Assembly (NCBI GenBank): GCA_028279405.1
Contig: JANQNU010000060.1
Span: 186,001 to 250,000, forward strand
DNA: 64,000 nt
DNA from: Phycisphaerae bacterium
Lineage (GTDB): Bacteria; Planctomycetota; Phycisphaerae; UBA1845; Fen-1342
Direction of reading: 5' to 3'
The notes under the pieces are model-generated. The model had not been told where the DNA came from, did no database searches, and worked only from the letters and a program-made list of their open reading frames with translations. Below, piece after piece: positions 45,120 through 53,670 of this stretch; positions within the stretch are counted from its first letter, which is position 1; each line of letters opens with the position of its first letter. Both the position numbers and the translations under genes were made by a program.

Positions 45120-46379
45120 TTGGACTGGTTCATCCCCGGTACGCTCTTCAATGTCACGACGGCACCTGAGCCGCTGAGCGGCTGGCAGGTGATTGCCGGG
45201 CCGATGGGGCTGGCGCTGTTCCTACCGTTGGCGCCGCTCATGCGCCTGCTGGCGATCTGGAGCCGATGGCTTTCGATCGCGCTGTGCAGCCTGGCGTGGC
45301 TGGTCCTCACGCTCAATCCACGGGCAACCGCGATTTTTCTCGGCCTGATCCTCGTAGGGGCGGCGTTCGTTTACACGCTTGGAGCATTGCGGCGGCGCGA
45401 CTGGTTGTCTCAGCGGCAAATGATCGCGCTGGTCTGGATCGGTCTGCATTTGATGGCGTTGCCGTTTTGGTTGCACCCCGACCTGATGCACTACGGGTGG
45501 GAGCACGGAGCGATTGCGGCGCTCCATGCGCTGGGGTTGGCCTACTACCTGTTTCGCTATGTCGATTGGGGTGTCGCACTGGCGCGGGATCCGCATCAGC
45601 CGGCACGGCTTGGCGATACGATCTGCTGGATACTCTATCCGCCTTGCATGCGGCTGGGACCTGTGCTGCGCCGGGCGACGTTCTTCGAACGGCTCGAGAC
45701 CTGGCGGCCGCGCAAGCAGGCGCCGGTGTTTCCCGTCCTGCGGCGTTTCGGACTCTTTTTGTTGGGGGGGATTGGCCTGTTGCTCGTGCTGGAGAACACG
45801 CCGCGGGTTGCGCCCGGTCAGCCGGACTTTTTCGCAGCTCCGGAGCAGTACTCGCTCGCGGCGCTCGTTCGGTTGTACTACCTGTTGCCGATTCAGATCT
45901 ACCTGATCCTGTGGACTTACAACGAACTCGCGAAGGTGACGTCGCTGCTGGTCGGCATTGAAGTGGACAACAACTTCGATTGGCTTCCGTTGGCGACCGA
46001 TACGCGGACTTTTTGGCGGCGCTGGCACGTGACCGTCGGCGCCTGGCTGCGCGATCACGTCTACATCCCGCTCGGTGGCAACCGCATGGTCCCGACGATG
46101 GGCTTCATCGCGGTGTTTGGCTATTGCGCGGTTTGGCACGGTGCCAGTTGGTCTTTCATCGCGTGGGGCATGCTGCAGGCATTGGCGCTCGCGTGGCAGC
46201 GCGTCTGGGAAGCCTGGCGTGCGCGGCTACCGGCGCCGTGGGTGCCGCGGGGACCGGTATGGAGCGGTGCTTGCTGGCTGGTCACGATGCATTTTCAGAT
46301 CTTCTCGATCGTGGTGTTCGTCGACTTTGAGCACAGCGGCGTTCGTTTTTTCCGCGAGCTGATTACCCGGTTCTTGTGA
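45120..46379 (+). CDS. MBOAT family O-acyltransferase
   Basis: 419 residues, many transmembrane segments. The MBOAT signature is present: FWRRWHVTVGAWLRDHVYIPLGG and VWHGASWSFIAWG with His340. Such proteins transfer acyl groups to polysaccharides, lipids or peptidoglycan across or at the membrane. TTG 45120 has CAGGGAG about six bases upstream. It follows the transpeptidase gene, which is compatible with a cell-envelope acylation role, but the acceptor is unknown. Confidence 0.88.
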   Translation: MDWFIPGTLFNVTTAPEPLSGWQVIAGPMGLALFLPLAPLMRLLAIWSRWLSIALCSLAWLVLTLNPRATAIFLGLILVGAAFVYTLGALRRRDWLSQRQMIALVWIGLHLMALPFWLHPDLMHYGWEHGAIAALHALGLAYYLFRYVDWGVALARDPHQPARLGDTICWILYPPCMRLGPVLRRATFFERLETWRPRKQAPVFPVLRRFGLFLLGGIGLLLVLENTPRVAPGQPDFFAAPEQYSLAALVRLYYLLPIQIYLILWTYNELAKVTSLLVGIEVDNNFDWLPLATDTRTFWRRWHVTVGAWLRDHVYIPLGGNRMVPTMGFIAVFGYCAVWHGASWSFIAWGMLQALALAWQRVWEAWRARLPAPWVPRGPVWSGACWLVTMHFQIFSIVVFVDFEHSGVRFFRELITRFL

Positions 46380-46476
46380 GAGGTCACAGACTGTTCTGTG
46401 TTCGGCGGCGTTCATCGCGACTTTTTTGAACCGCTGGACGTGGCGTCGACGTCTCGATTTTCCGGTTGAATCAGCG

Positions 46477-46482
46477 TATAAA
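46477..46482 (+). promoter_or_regulatory. Possible -10 element upstream of the M32 peptidase gene
   Basis: TATAAA at 46477-46482 matches -10 at five of six positions; the upstream region has no good -35. It lies about 200 bases before the start. The 305-base gap (46380-46684) otherwise shows no gene or hairpin. Confidence 0.25.
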
Positions 46483-46684
46483 ACGGGAAGTGTTCACGCC
46501 TGCACGCCCGATCCCGGGTTCGTGCAGGTTCGATCGGCACTTCGGCCCGGTGTCGGGAACACGGACGTTCGCCGGGGCACGCTCTCCAGTTGTGGCGGAC
46601 GGTGGCCGACTCTGACGGATTTGATAGGTTGTGTGTTCGGAGCGGCGCGGCGTCCCTACGCCCCGGCCGCTAGAGGAGATGTGC

Positions 46685-48184
46685 ATGGGTTCCGCGGGAT
46701 ATGACCGATTCCTGGCTCTGCTCAAGGATCACTATTCGCTGCGATATGTGCTCGCGCTGTTGGATTGGGACCAGGAAACGGGCATGCCGTTACGGGCAGC
46801 GGGCGAACGGGCCAACCAGATTGCGCTGGTTTCCGGGATGGCGCACGACCTGCTTGTCGGGGACGCGTTTGCCGCGGCGTTGGCGTCGGCGGAAGCGGCC
46901 GGTGCGAACGACGACCCCGTCGTCGAAACCAACCTGCGCGAAGCGCGTCGCGATCACGACCGGGCGCGGAAGCTTCCGCAGGAGCTGATCAAGACCATCG
47001 CTCACGTGTCGACAATCGCGAAGAGTGCCTGGACGGAAGCGCGGCGGGACAACGACTTTCCGCGTTTTGCGCCGCACCTCGAGCGCCTGCTCGAGCTGAA
47101 GCGCGAGGTGGCGGAGCGAATCGGCTACGAAGACGACCCTTACGACGCATTGATGGACGAGTTCGAGCCGGAAATGCGGGCGGCTACTGTCGCGAGCGTC
47201 TTTGAGTCCTTGCGACCCCAATTGGTGGAGTTGGTCGAAGCGACCCGATCGGCGCCGCGGCAGCCGGATCTCGGTGTGTTGCGTCGCAACTGCCCCGTCG
47301 ACGACCAGGCCCGCTTTTGTCGGAAGCTGGTCAGCGCGATGCACTTCGACCTAACGGCCGGCCGGATCGACGTATCGACACATCCGTTCTGCACGTCGCT
47401 TTCGCCGCTCGATGTGCGCCTGACGACACGCTATGACGCCGAGTATCTGCCGCAGTCGTTGTTCGGCATGTTGCACGAGGCGGGTCATGGCTTGTACGAA
47501 CAGGGGTTGGATCCAGCGCACGCGAGCACGCCGATGGCGCATTACACGTCGATGGGAATTCACGAGTCGCAGTCGCGGATGTGGGAGAACATGGTCGGGC
47601 GCAGCCGGGCGTACTGGGAGCACATGTACCCGGACTTGCAGGCGACGTTTTCCTCGATGGCAGGCGTGTCGCTCGATGACTGGCACTTTGCCATCAACGC
47701 GGTACGGCCGTCGTTGATCCGCGTCGAGGCTGACGAGGTCACGTATGGCCTGCACATCATGCTGCGGTTCGATCTGGAGCGGCGGCTGCTCTCGAAGCAA
47801 CTCGAGGTTCGGGACGTTCCGGAGGCGTGGAACACGGGGATGCAGCAGATGATGGGGCTCACGCCGCCCGACGACGCGCGCGGCTGCCTCCAGGATATCC
47901 ACTGGTCAATGGGGGCCTTTGGCTACTTCCCGACTTACCAGCTCGGAAACCTCTACGCGGCGCAGTTCTTCGACGCGGCACGGCGTGATCTCGGGGATAT
48001 GGACGCGCAGTTTCGCAAGGGGTCCTTCGAACCGTTGCGGGAGTGGCTGCGCGAGAACGTCCATCGGCACGGCCAGCGGTTCCGCCCGGCCGAACTCCTT
48101 CAGCGAGTGGCGGGACAGGAGTTATCCGCCGAGCCGTACATGGCTTACTTGCGCGGCAAGTTCCAACCGCTCTATGGTTACTGA
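46685..48184 (+). CDS. M32 family metallocarboxypeptidase
   Basis: 499 residues, no signal peptide, so cytoplasmic. The zinc motif HEAGH is at 264-268 (MLHEAGHGLYEQG), and GIHESQSRMWEN with Glu294 provides the third ligand. QSLFGML and the long all-helical N domain fit the carboxypeptidase Taq family. It removes C-terminal residues from peptides. ATG 46685 is favoured because AGAGGAG lies six bases upstream; ATG 46679 abuts that site. A hairpin at 48199-48223 follows. Confidence 0.93.
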   Translation: MGSAGYDRFLALLKDHYSLRYVLALLDWDQETGMPLRAAGERANQIALVSGMAHDLLVGDAFAAALASAEAAGANDDPVVETNLREARRDHDRARKLPQELIKTIAHVSTIAKSAWTEARRDNDFPRFAPHLERLLELKREVAERIGYEDDPYDALMDEFEPEMRAATVASVFESLRPQLVELVEATRSAPRQPDLGVLRRNCPVDDQARFCRKLVSAMHFDLTAGRIDVSTHPFCTSLSPLDVRLTTRYDAEYLPQSLFGMLHEAGHGLYEQGLDPAHASTPMAHYTSMGIHESQSRMWENMVGRSRAYWEHMYPDLQATFSSMAGVSLDDWHFAINAVRPSLIRVEADEVTYGLHIMLRFDLERRLLSKQLEVRDVPEAWNTGMQQMMGLTPPDDARGCLQDIHWSMGAFGYFPTYQLGNLYAAQFFDAARRDLGDMDAQFRKGSFEPLREWLRENVHRHGQRFRPAELLQRVAGQELSAEPYMAYLRGKFQPLYGY

Positions 48185-48198
48185 TCAAGTCAAAACAC

Positions 48199-48223
48199 TC
48201 GTGTGACCCGAAGGGTCGCACGA
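48199..48223 (+). terminator. Hairpin downstream of the M32 peptidase gene
   Basis: TCGTGTGACCC pairs with GGGTCGCACGA around a three-base GAA loop: 11 base pairs with one G-U. It starts 15 bases after the stop. There is no T-run, so termination is inferred from position. Confidence 0.5.
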
Positions 48224-48268
48224 ACGGCGCGATGGATGAGCACCTGCGTCTGGTGGTAGATATGGTTT

Positions 48269-48300
48269 GGTGCCCCAGGGTTCGACCCTGGGGGACACGT
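48269..48300 (+). repeat. 32-bp palindromic element, copy 2
   Basis: GGTGCCCC start and GGGGGACACGT end, with a perfect stem CCCCAGGG-ttcga-CCCTGGGG. Together with copy 3 in opposite orientation 16 bases away, it forms an inverted pair in the 285-base gap between the M32 and DUF502 genes. Confidence 0.8.
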
Positions 48301-48316
48301 TGGCTTGGTGCGCGAA

Positions 48317-48348
48317 ACACGTCCCCCACCCTGGAAGGCCGGGGCACC
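48317..48348 (-). repeat. 32-bp palindromic element, copy 3 (inverted)
   Basis: On the minus strand it reads GGTGCCCC, then GGCCTTCCAGGGT, then GGGGGACGTGT, the same 32-bp layout as copies 1 and 2. Its stem has one mismatch and one wobble. It is the mirror partner of copy 2. Confidence 0.78.
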
Positions 48349-48469
48349 ACGCACGCTGATCCGGGTATAGAATTCGGGGGCAATGCCGGTCACCGGAAGC
48401 CGAATACCGACTGGAGGCGCTGGGAATGCGCGCCGGTAGGCTATCCCGCAGTGGAGGATTGGAACGATC

Positions 48470-49300
48470 ATGTCCAACCCAGAGGGGCACCCCCGAAAAC
48501 GGCTGTCGCTTGCAGCAACGCTGAAGGCACTGGTCCGTGCCCGCTTGACTGCCGGGCTGCTACTGGTTCTGCCGATCTGGATCACGATCCTGCTGATCCG
48601 GTTCCTGTTCACGCTCATGCGCGACGCGTCGGCGTGGGTCATCCTGGGGCTCATGCAAAGCACGACTGTCGCCGACTGGGTCCGCGCGATCGGCTTCGTC
48701 GACTACCAGCCACTGGCAACGGAGTTGCGCGAGTTGCCGGTAGGCGTACAGATTGGCGTGTCCATCTTCTCGGTCGTCCTGACGTTCACCTTGCTGTACA
48801 CGATCGGTTTGCTCGCCGCGAACATTGTCGGTCGGCGCTTGATTCACTCGCTCGAGTCGGTGGTCGACCGCGTACCGTTCGTCAAAACGGTCTATCGCTC
48901 ATCGAAACAGATCCTGGAAACCTTCGCTGGCGACCAGACGCAGAACTTCCAGCGCGTCGCGCTGATTCCCTTTCCACACGAACGAATGCGGTGCGTGGGG
49001 TTCATTACCGCCGTGTTTCACGATTCGGTGACGCAGGAAGAGCTCGCGACCGTGTTCATCCCCACCACCCCCAATCCGACGACCGGGTATCTCCAGATCC
49101 TCCGGCGGGCCGACCTGACCGAAGTCGACTGGAATGTCGAGGACGCCGTCCGCACGATCATGTCCGGCGGCATCATCCGTCCCGAGTTCCTGACGATTCA
49201 GCAGGGCCAGTTTACCGGGCCGGGGACGCCGGTGATTGCAGCGCCATCGGTTCCCGGTTCGACGGCTCCGACGGGCTCTACCCCTTCCTCGCCTTCGTAG
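48470..49300 (+). CDS. DUF502 family membrane protein
   Basis: 276 residues. Two transmembrane segments near 28-50 and 92-118 bracket an outer loop. The motif VPFVKTVYRSSKQILETF, and FVFIPTTPNPTTGYLQI-like ATVFIPTTPNPTTGYL, are typical of DUF502. The C-terminal tail is Pro/Ser/Thr-rich. Function is unknown. GGAGG lies 12 bases before the ATG. A long hairpin follows. Confidence 0.85.
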   Translation: MSNPEGHPRKRLSLAATLKALVRARLTAGLLLVLPIWITILLIRFLFTLMRDASAWVILGLMQSTTVADWVRAIGFVDYQPLATELRELPVGVQIGVSIFSVVLTFTLLYTIGLLAANIVGRRLIHSLESVVDRVPFVKTVYRSSKQILETFAGDQTQNFQRVALIPFPHERMRCVGFITAVFHDSVTQEELATVFIPTTPNPTTGYLQILRRADLTEVDWNVEDAVRTIMSGGIIRPEFLTIQQGQFTGPGTPVIAAPSVPGSTAPTGSTPSSPS

Positions 49301-49328
49301 CGGGATGCAACCACGGGCCTTTTGCGCA

Positions 49329-49365
49329 GCACGGCACGCGCCACGGTGAGCGACGCGTGCCGTGC
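49329..49365. terminator. 12-bp hairpin between convergent genes
   Basis: GCACGGCACGCG (49329-49340) and CGCGTGCCGTGC (49354-49365) pair perfectly around a 13-base loop. It separates the DUF502 gene and the convergent sigma-operon membrane protein gene. No T-run is present. Confidence 0.55.
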
Positions 49366-49401
49366 GGTCTCAAGCGACCGGGAGTATTGAGAGCGGATTG
49401 G

Positions 49402-50826
49402 CTACTCTGAGTCGTCCTTGCCCCCTTGACCGGCGCTGCTGTCGAGCAGCCGCATTCCGCCGATCGGTGTGCTGTACGTCGGCGACCCTGACTTCGCACG
49501 CCCACTCGGCTCGCCGGCAATCCACGGGTACGTTCGCGTCTCCACGACGGTCCCGTCGGCGTCGGACCAGTTTGCCGTCATGGCGCCCTCGGCGCGGTCG
49601 ACGTCGAGAGTGAGCTCGTGGTCACGAAGGTGGATCGGGATGAAGTCGGAAAAGAGGAACACACCGGCCGACTTCACCAGCACCCGCAGGCCAAGCTGCT
49701 CGTCGCTGCCATAGTCGATCACGTGCGCCACGACCCGGGCACCGTCCTCTGCTTTCCACTCGGCATCGGGCTCGTCGATTGACATGTTGCGATACGCATC
49801 GCTGCTGGTCAGCTTGCGAAGCTCGCTGTTATCCGGTCGCGATGAAGCGGGTCGGCGCTTCCCGAACGTGAAGCTGTCGACGGTCTTGTTCGTCGTCGCA
49901 CCAGCGTTCTGGCCGGGGTTGACCGAGACACGGATGTTGCCACCGGGGAAGTTCATGTTCGGCGGCAGCGGGATGCCCGGCGTCCTGCCATTGCTGGTCG
50001 CGGTCCGGCTCGAGCGGAACTGCATCTCGCGGACCTCGCCGGCACCGTTGTCCCAGATGACGGTTACGTTGTCGCCATCGACGCTGACGCTCGGGGCGAA
50101 CCCTGGCTGGTCGGGCATCATCGACATACCGACGAGCGAAAGCCCTTCGTCAAGGCCGTGGAAGTTGTGACCGATCGCGGCCACTCGGACTCGATCGCTA
50201 CCGTCGACCGGGACGATGTGCAGCGTCACGCGGCGCGTACCGTCCTCATTCGACCACTCCGCCGCGGGCGTCTCCTTGGCCGCATCTTCGAGCGAGAAGC
50301 CTTCGCGCATTTCGGTGAACATCTCGGGCGCTCCTGCCTTACGCATGGCTGCGACCGCGAACTCTTCTTCGATCTCACCCTCGAAAGGCACCCACTCACC
50401 ATCTTCGTTGCGGACCATGCCGCCTTCTTTCTGAACCTCGACCGTGGTGGAGTAGGAGTCTTCGTCCTGCTTATGCTGGACGTGCACCGTTGCGGTTCCG
50501 CCGTCCTCCGTATCAACTTCGAACGTGCTTTCGCCGTTCTCGTCCAGTTCGATGTCCGTAACCTTGCCGTTGATCTCGATTTGCAGGAACCGCTTCAGCG
50601 CCGAGATGCCGTCGGTGGCGGCGAAGGCGGCACCACCCAGCAGCAGCAGTGCGAAGCAGGAAACCGCGGTGACCGACGAGCGGTTGAATCGCGCCCGATG
50701 GGCTTGTTGATGGTCGTGTTGTGTCATGAGTCGGTTCTCCATCTCTGGCGTGAACGGATCGACCGTCCACGATTCATTTCGCAGCATGTCCAATGCGCCG
50801 TCCACGGGGTCTTTCGACGGTTTCAC
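49402..50826 (-). CDS. Single-pass membrane protein with large outer domain, ECF-sigma partner
   Basis: 474 residues. A cytoplasmic N-terminal segment of about 45 residues precedes one transmembrane helix near 47-66 (SSVTAVSCFALLLLGGAAFA). The outer region has acidic beta-rich repeats (IELDENGESTFEVDTEDGG and others) and no recognised domain. The GTG start overlaps the sigma stop as GTGA, with AAAGGAG six bases upstream. Anti-sigma or co-sensor function is inferred from topology and coupling; no zinc anti-sigma motif is seen in the N-terminal part. Confidence 0.7.
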   Translation of the reverse strand: MKPSKDPVDGALDMLRNESWTVDPFTPEMENRLMTQHDHQQAHRARFNRSSVTAVSCFALLLLGGAAFAATDGISALKRFLQIEINGKVTDIELDENGESTFEVDTEDGGTATVHVQHKQDEDSYSTTVEVQKEGGMVRNEDGEWVPFEGEIEEEFAVAAMRKAGAPEMFTEMREGFSLEDAAKETPAAEWSNEDGTRRVTLHIVPVDGSDRVRVAAIGHNFHGLDEGLSLVGMSMMPDQPGFAPSVSVDGDNVTVIWDNGAGEVREMQFRSSRTATSNGRTPGIPLPPNMNFPGGNIRVSVNPGQNAGATTNKTVDSFTFGKRRPASSRPDNSELRKLTSSDAYRNMSIDEPDAEWKAEDGARVVAHVIDYGSDEQLGLRVLVKSAGVFLFSDFIPIHLRDHELTLDVDRAEGAMTANWSDADGTVVETRTYPWIAGEPSGRAKSGSPTYSTPIGGMRLLDSSAGQGGKDDSE

Positions 50827-51386
50827 GACATTCTCCTTTGCAACTTCGTGCGAAGCGCGTCGCGTCCGCGCGACAGGCGCGACTTCACCGTACCCGGCCG
50901 GCACCCGACGGTGCGTGCCACTTCCTCGACGGATAGCCCTTCCAGGTAGTGCAAGGCGAGTACGGTCTGATACTTCGGCGCCAGTGTCAGCAGAGCAGCC
51001 CGGGCAAGCTCCCTGGTCAACGTGACGTCCTCGATACGCGAATCGGTGCCGACGAGCTCGAGCGAAAGCTGACGGTTGGCGTGCCGCCGCTGTCGCCGGG
51101 CCCAACGGTTGACCTCGTTACAAGCGATGCGATAGAGCCAGGAGCGCAGCGGCAGTCCGCGATTTCGATACCGCGGGAAGTAACGCAGCGCTGCCAGGAA
51201 GACGTTGGAAGAGAGATCCTCTGCGACGTGCGGATCCCCGACACGTCGGTACACGTAGCGCGTGATGACTGGATGGTGCAGCCGATACAGCGCAGCGAAG
51301 GCGTTACGGTCCTTCCCGGCACGGGCGATCAGCGCCGGCTCGTCCAGCGGTTGTTTGCTGGCTGCAGCGATTGCGGGCATCTCCAT
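50823..51386 (-). CDS. ECF sigma-70 family factor
   Basis: 187 residues. Region 2 contains AEDLSSNVFLAALRYFPRYR and SWLYRIACNEVNRWARR. Region 4 has APKYQTVLALHYLEGLSVEEVA followed by GCRPGTVKSRLSRGRDAL. This is a standard ECF layout. The start was set at ATG 51386 because AGGAG lies nine bases upstream; ATG 51392 and GTG 51407 are also in frame. It is coupled to the membrane protein downstream. Confidence 0.9.
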   Translation of the reverse strand: MEMPAIAAASKQPLDEPALIARAGKDRNAFAALYRLHHPVITRYVYRRVGDPHVAEDLSSNVFLAALRYFPRYRNRGLPLRSWLYRIACNEVNRWARRQRRHANRQLSLELVGTDSRIEDVTLTRELARAALLTLAPKYQTVLALHYLEGLSVEEVARTVGCRPGTVKSRLSRGRDALRTKLQRRMS

Positions 51387-51747
51387 CACCATCGACTCCT
51401 CTGGCACCTAATGAGCGACCGTCATGCTGGTCGCTTATGCCCATACAAGTCCGCAGACGCCGAAAAGGTTGCATTGCGACCTCAAAAGCCGGAAAAAATG
51501 CGAAAAATCGGCGGTGAACGTCCGCCCGGCTGGGCCCGCGCTGCGTCGCTTGGCGCACCGAGCGCCGAAAGCGAAATGGTCCCTGACAAGCGCGGCCGAG
51601 GTTCTTCGATCGAGCCACGGCGAAAGGCTTAGTGTGTCATTTCACCCACTATATACAGGTCCGTTACCGCTTTCGCCATTTCTGAAGCCTGGGGCTATGC
51701 GTGCCGATACGGGCAAGAGGATTGATTGGATCGGAGAGCGTCACTGC
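51387..51747. other. Divergent gap between sigma and PAS receptor genes
   Basis: 361 bases. An in-frame extension of the PAS gene crosses part of it but has no PAS similarity. A TATATACA stretch at 51650-51657 could be a promoter element but lacks a -35. No hairpin or repeat was identified. Confidence 0.45.
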
Positions 51748-52296
51748 ATGGCCGCCGTCAGCTCACCAGCCCAGCGGACGCGACACCTGACCGGGGTGGA
51801 GCGCACCTTCGGCAACGACGAGATCATCGTCAGCAAGACCGATACGCGCGGGTGCATCACGTACGCGAACGAGGTGTTTCTGCGCGTGGCGCAGTACACC
51901 GAGTCCGAGTTGATCGGGAAGAATCACAACATCATCCGCCACCCGGCGATGCCCCGATGTGTCTTCAAGTTTCTGTGGGACACGATTCAGGCGGGTCGGG
52001 AGATCTTCGCGTACGTGATCAATCGTACAAAGTATGGTGACTATTACTGGGTGTTTGCGCACGTCACGCCAACGTTCGACGATGATCGTCGGATCGTCGG
52101 GTACCACTCGAACCGGCGCGTTCCGGATCGACAGGCCGTTAAGGTGTTCGAAGGGATCTACAAGAAGCTGACTGCGGTCGAGGCGCGGCACAGCAACCCG
52201 CGCGAGGCCTGGCAGGCGTCACTACCGGTGCTGGTGCAGACGCTCGAGCAGCAAGGCATGTCATACGACGAGTTCATTTTCTCGCTGACGCGGTGA
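51748..52296 (+). CDS. Stand-alone Aer-type PAS protein
   Basis: 182 residues, no membrane segment. The PAS fold begins after a 20-residue lead (GNDEIIVSKTDTRGCITYAN) and includes GKNHNIIRHPAMPRCVFKFLWDTIQAG and WVFAHVTPTFDDDRRIVGYHS, which is the Aer/aerotaxis-type pattern. FAD binding is possible but key residues cannot be confirmed. The gene ends six bases before a short MCP gene, suggesting a receptor split into two proteins. ATG 51748 was chosen over 51697 on ribosome-binding-site grounds. Confidence 0.75.
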   Translation: MAAVSSPAQRTRHLTGVERTFGNDEIIVSKTDTRGCITYANEVFLRVAQYTESELIGKNHNIIRHPAMPRCVFKFLWDTIQAGREIFAYVINRTKYGDYYWVFAHVTPTFDDDRRIVGYHSNRRVPDRQAVKVFEGIYKKLTAVEARHSNPREAWQASLPVLVQTLEQQGMSYDEFIFSLTR

Positions 52297-52302
52297 GCGA
52301 TC

Positions 52303-53073
52303 ATGAGCAGCGACTACGAAACTCCATACGACCCTGCTGAAAGCGACCGTTGGGCCGCGGAAGCGGGTCTTGCATCCGGCGCGTCTGATTCCGAAAGCGC
52401 ATCGGACGAGGTGGCGAGTGCTGACACGCTGCGCGAATGGCTGCTCCGCGCCACCGATGTTTGCCAGCAGGCGTCGCGTGGTCACCTCGAAGCGCGGTTG
52501 CTGCGGATCGGTAGCGATCCTGAGATCGCAGCGTTTGCCCATGCGATCAATCATATGTTGGACATGACTGACGCCTTCGTGCGTGAGGCGACAGCTTCTT
52601 TGCAGCATGCGAGCGAAGGCAAGTTCTTTCGACGCGTCCTGCTCAACGGGATGCTCGGTTCGTTTCGGGCGGCCGCGGTGTCGATCAACGACGCCACGCA
52701 AGCGATGCACGCGAAAACCGACGAACTCAAGGCCGCCGAGCGCCGTCGACTCGATCTTGCGGACGAGGTGAAGGAGACGGTCGAGGTCGTCGAAGGTCTG
52801 ATGGAGACGTCCAACCGGATCGCGGACTTTTCGGGCGTCATCGGGCGGATTGCGCGGCAGACCAACATTCTCGCGATCAACGCGAGTATCGAAGCGGCGC
52901 GGGTCGGCGATGCGGGCCGCGGGTTCGCAGTGGTCGCTGGCGAGGTCAAAAAACTCGCAACCCAGACCGCCGACGCTGCCAAGCGGATTGTCGAAGAGCT
53001 GGGGCAGATCCGCGAGGCGACGGGCGCATCGGTCAAGTCCATCGAGCACATCTGGAAAACCATCCAATCCTGA
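52303..53073 (+). CDS. Short soluble MCP-type signalling protein
   Basis: 256 residues. No transmembrane segment. A helical region of about 130 residues ([17 protein letters not shown] and on) is followed by a truncated MCP tip at about 180-225 ([34 protein letters not shown]) that ends shortly after. The typical second half of the hairpin is shorter than in full receptors. It is translated from the same operon as the PAS protein and may form the output part of a two-piece sensor. No CheA in the window. Confidence 0.78.
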   Translation: MSSDYETPYDPAESDRWAAEAGLASGASDSESASDEVASADTLREWLLRATDVCQQASRGHLEARLLRIGSDPEIAAFAHAINHMLDMTDAFVREATASLQHASEGKFFRRVLLNGMLGSFRAAAVSINDATQAMHAKTDELKAAERRRLDLADEVKETVEVVEGLMETSNRIADFSGVIGRIARQTNILAINASIEAARVGDAGRGFAVVAGEVKKLATQTADAAKRIVEELGQIREATGASVKSIEHIWKTIQS

Positions 53074-53193
53074 CGGCCCGCGAACCCGGCATAGGTTCGG
53101 GAGGCGAGGCGCCAACCCTGTACATCGCTGTGCGTCGCGGGTAGGCTACCGTGAAGGTGAAGCAGTAGTCTTATTCTTTCCTGACAGTGATCC

Positions 53194-53658
53194 ATGGATT
53201 TCGGGCCTCTCGAAACCGCGGAAGGCAGTGAGTTTTCCGGTTGCCGACAGCTTTCGGTGTTCCTGGAGAACCGCCTGGGGCAGCTCCTCCGGCTGACTCG
53301 CCTGCTGGAGCACGAGTCGATACGGATTCTCGGACTATCGGTCGAGGGTACCATCGATTGTGCGATCGTGCGGATGATCGTCAACGATCCGGACGGTGCG
53401 CGGGAGATGTTCGTGCAGAACCGCTTTGCGGTGGCCGAATGTGACATGCTTGTTGTCGAGTTGCCTGCGGGCCGTCGCGGAATCATGGCGATTTCGGCGG
53501 CACTGATTGCCGGCGAGGTGAACATCAACTACCTGTATCCGATCTGGTCCGACGTGACGCATGGCCAGGGGCTCGCGATTCAGGTGGACAATCTGCCGCT
53601 GGCGACGCAGGTTCTCAGCGAGAAGAATTTTCGGCTGCTCGAGCAGGAAGAGTTGTAG
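53194..53658 (+). CDS. Two-domain ACT protein
   Basis: 154 residues, two ACT-like repeats. The first has CRQLSVFLENRLGQLLRLTRLLE and the second has VELPAGRRGIMAISAALIAGEVNINYLYPIW. ACT domains bind small ligands such as amino acids. No enzyme is fused. The alpha/beta hydrolase gene follows after 12 bases. Function and ligand are unknown. Confidence 0.72.
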   Translation: MDFGPLETAEGSEFSGCRQLSVFLENRLGQLLRLTRLLEHESIRILGLSVEGTIDCAIVRMIVNDPDGAREMFVQNRFAVAECDMLVVELPAGRRGIMAISAALIAGEVNINYLYPIWSDVTHGQGLAIQVDNLPLATQVLSEKNFRLLEQEEL

Positions 53659-53670
53659 CCGAGTAGACCG

